A DNA stretch of 23,574 bases from RUG14219 sp045538535 (GTDB taxonomy: Bacteria; Cyanobacteriota; Vampirovibrionia; Gastranaerophilales; Gastranaerophilaceae): positions 1 through 23,574 of the forward strand of contig JAZSRN010000011.1 in assembly GCA_045538535.1 (NCBI GenBank). Reading direction: 5' to 3'. Position 1 is the first letter of the stretch, and each line of letters starts with the position of its first letter. The position numbers and the translations under genes were made by a program. The notes beneath the pieces were generated by a model. It saw nothing but the letters and a program-made list of their open reading frames with translations. It searched no databases and had not been told where the DNA came from. Positions 23,214-23,574 of the stretch are shown piece by piece.

Positions 23214-23537
23214 ATGGGATTGATTACAAGCCAAATACGATTAATGTATCTTCAACAAAGCCGATTAGATTTGGAATATAAGATACAATTGATTACTCAA
23301 GCGAGAATGAATTTGGCGCAGTCTGTTACTGATTTGACTCAAGTGGGTACCGATTATGACGGAGATAGTCCGGTTGCAAAAATGTTGGCACAGCGTCAAG
23401 CCAAATTAAAAGTTCTTGAACAGAAACTTGAGCAACAAATGCAAATGTATCAAGCTCGATTAAAAATGATAGATGCAGAATATCAATCTTGTCAACAGAT
23501 GATGGATAAGAATATTAAATCTGCGTTCAGTTATTAG
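23214..23537 (+). CDS. Short helical-arm protein (MG..SQ.R family), 107 residues
   Basis: Short relative of the 391-residue protein at 18771. N-terminus MGLITSQIRLMYLQQSRLDL with EYKIQLITQARMNL matches the other at Met1, Gly2, Ser6, Gln7, Arg9, Leu13, Glu21, Tyr22, Gln25, Ile27, Gln29, Arg31 and Leu34. The end, RLKMIDAEY then DKNIKSAFSY, matches RLKQLDTEQ and EKNVESSFKTF after a gap of seven residues, one coiled-coil heptad. Only about 40 residues separate the two arms, against about 290 in the long form. It is almost all helical, with no signal peptide. AAGGAATAG precedes the ATG; the gene follows the 92-residue gene by 11 nt. GTCGGAGG at the window end looks like the ribosome-binding site of another gene downstream. 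Confidence 0.8.
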   Translation: MGLITSQIRLMYLQQSRLDLEYKIQLITQARMNLAQSVTDLTQVGTDYDGDSPVAKMLAQRQAKLKVLEQKLEQQMQMYQARLKMIDAEYQSCQQMMDKNIKSAFSY

Positions 23538-23542
23538 AAATG

Positions 23543-23561
23543 AACACAAAGGCGCCGCAAC
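23543..23561. repeat. 19-bp inverted repeat, right copy
   Basis: Exact reverse complement of bases 6-24 (core GGCGCCGC). It starts 5 nt after the stop of the 107-residue gene. Confidence 0.6.
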
Positions 23562-23574
23562 ATTAAGTCGGAGG

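Noticed and set aside
1..23574. CRISPR arrays, insertion sequences, prophage
   Set aside because: No regularly spaced repeats, transposase, integrase or phage structural genes were seen on either strand.

Overview
The window is AT-rich bacterial chromosome carrying housekeeping genes of a Gram-negative-type cell: an OmpH/Skp periplasmic chaperone, FabD and FabG, phosphoglycerate kinase, IF-3, tRNA-Phe(GAA), a tRNA-dihydrouridine synthase and a menaquinone/ubiquinone-type methyltransferase. A large pilin-like protein with the signature FTLAEVLITL followed by VVAAITMPALI, and two proteins starting MG..SQ.R, resemble sequences I associate with the non-photosynthetic, gut-dwelling relatives of cyanobacteria (Vampirovibrionia/Melainabacteria, order Gastranaerophilales). 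That assignment is recognition from memory, not a search result. No photosynthesis, phage, IS or CRISPR genes are visible.

Layout. 72-539 (-) OmpH/Skp, divergent from 690-1892 (+) pgk with its own promoter and terminator. 1959-8354 is a minus-strand block: a TPR protein, dus (1 nt after the TPR stop) and an RqcH/NFACT protein, then a 544-residue protein with an HExxH motif. A 48-residue protein gene with a strong ribosome-binding site and its own terminator lies at 8506-8652 (-). infC follows at 8888 (+), apparently starting at AUA, then tRNA-Phe, whose 3' end is repeated 133 bp downstream around a hairpin-rich insert. 9851-12391 is the most accessory-looking part: a GNAT-like protein, a 41-residue ORF ending in a G11 tract, about 400 bp of GC-rich palindromic repeats, and the pilin-like gene with unusual composition. 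fabD-fabG (overlapping) follow, then a minus-strand DUF2229-type protein (14310-15395), a PLP enzyme of the methionine gamma-lyase/YnbB family, an alpha-glucan phosphorylase-like protein lacking the PLP lysine, a 391-residue protein with coiled-coil ends, a structured 3' region, menG/ubiE (-), a DUF4127 protein overlapping a MntP-like efflux gene, and finally a 92-residue and a 107-residue gene.

How the genes relate. Most are single-gene or two- to three-gene units bounded by clear hairpin terminators. The 391- and 107-residue proteins share their first 34 residues without gaps and a related C-terminal end, with a variable middle, suggesting one family of helical-arm proteins; this is the best candidate for an undescribed system here. 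Several genes (9851, 10758, 15508, 20828) lack a Shine-Dalgarno sequence and have a -10-like hexamer 6-9 nt before the ATG, so leaderless or near-leaderless mRNAs seem to be used.
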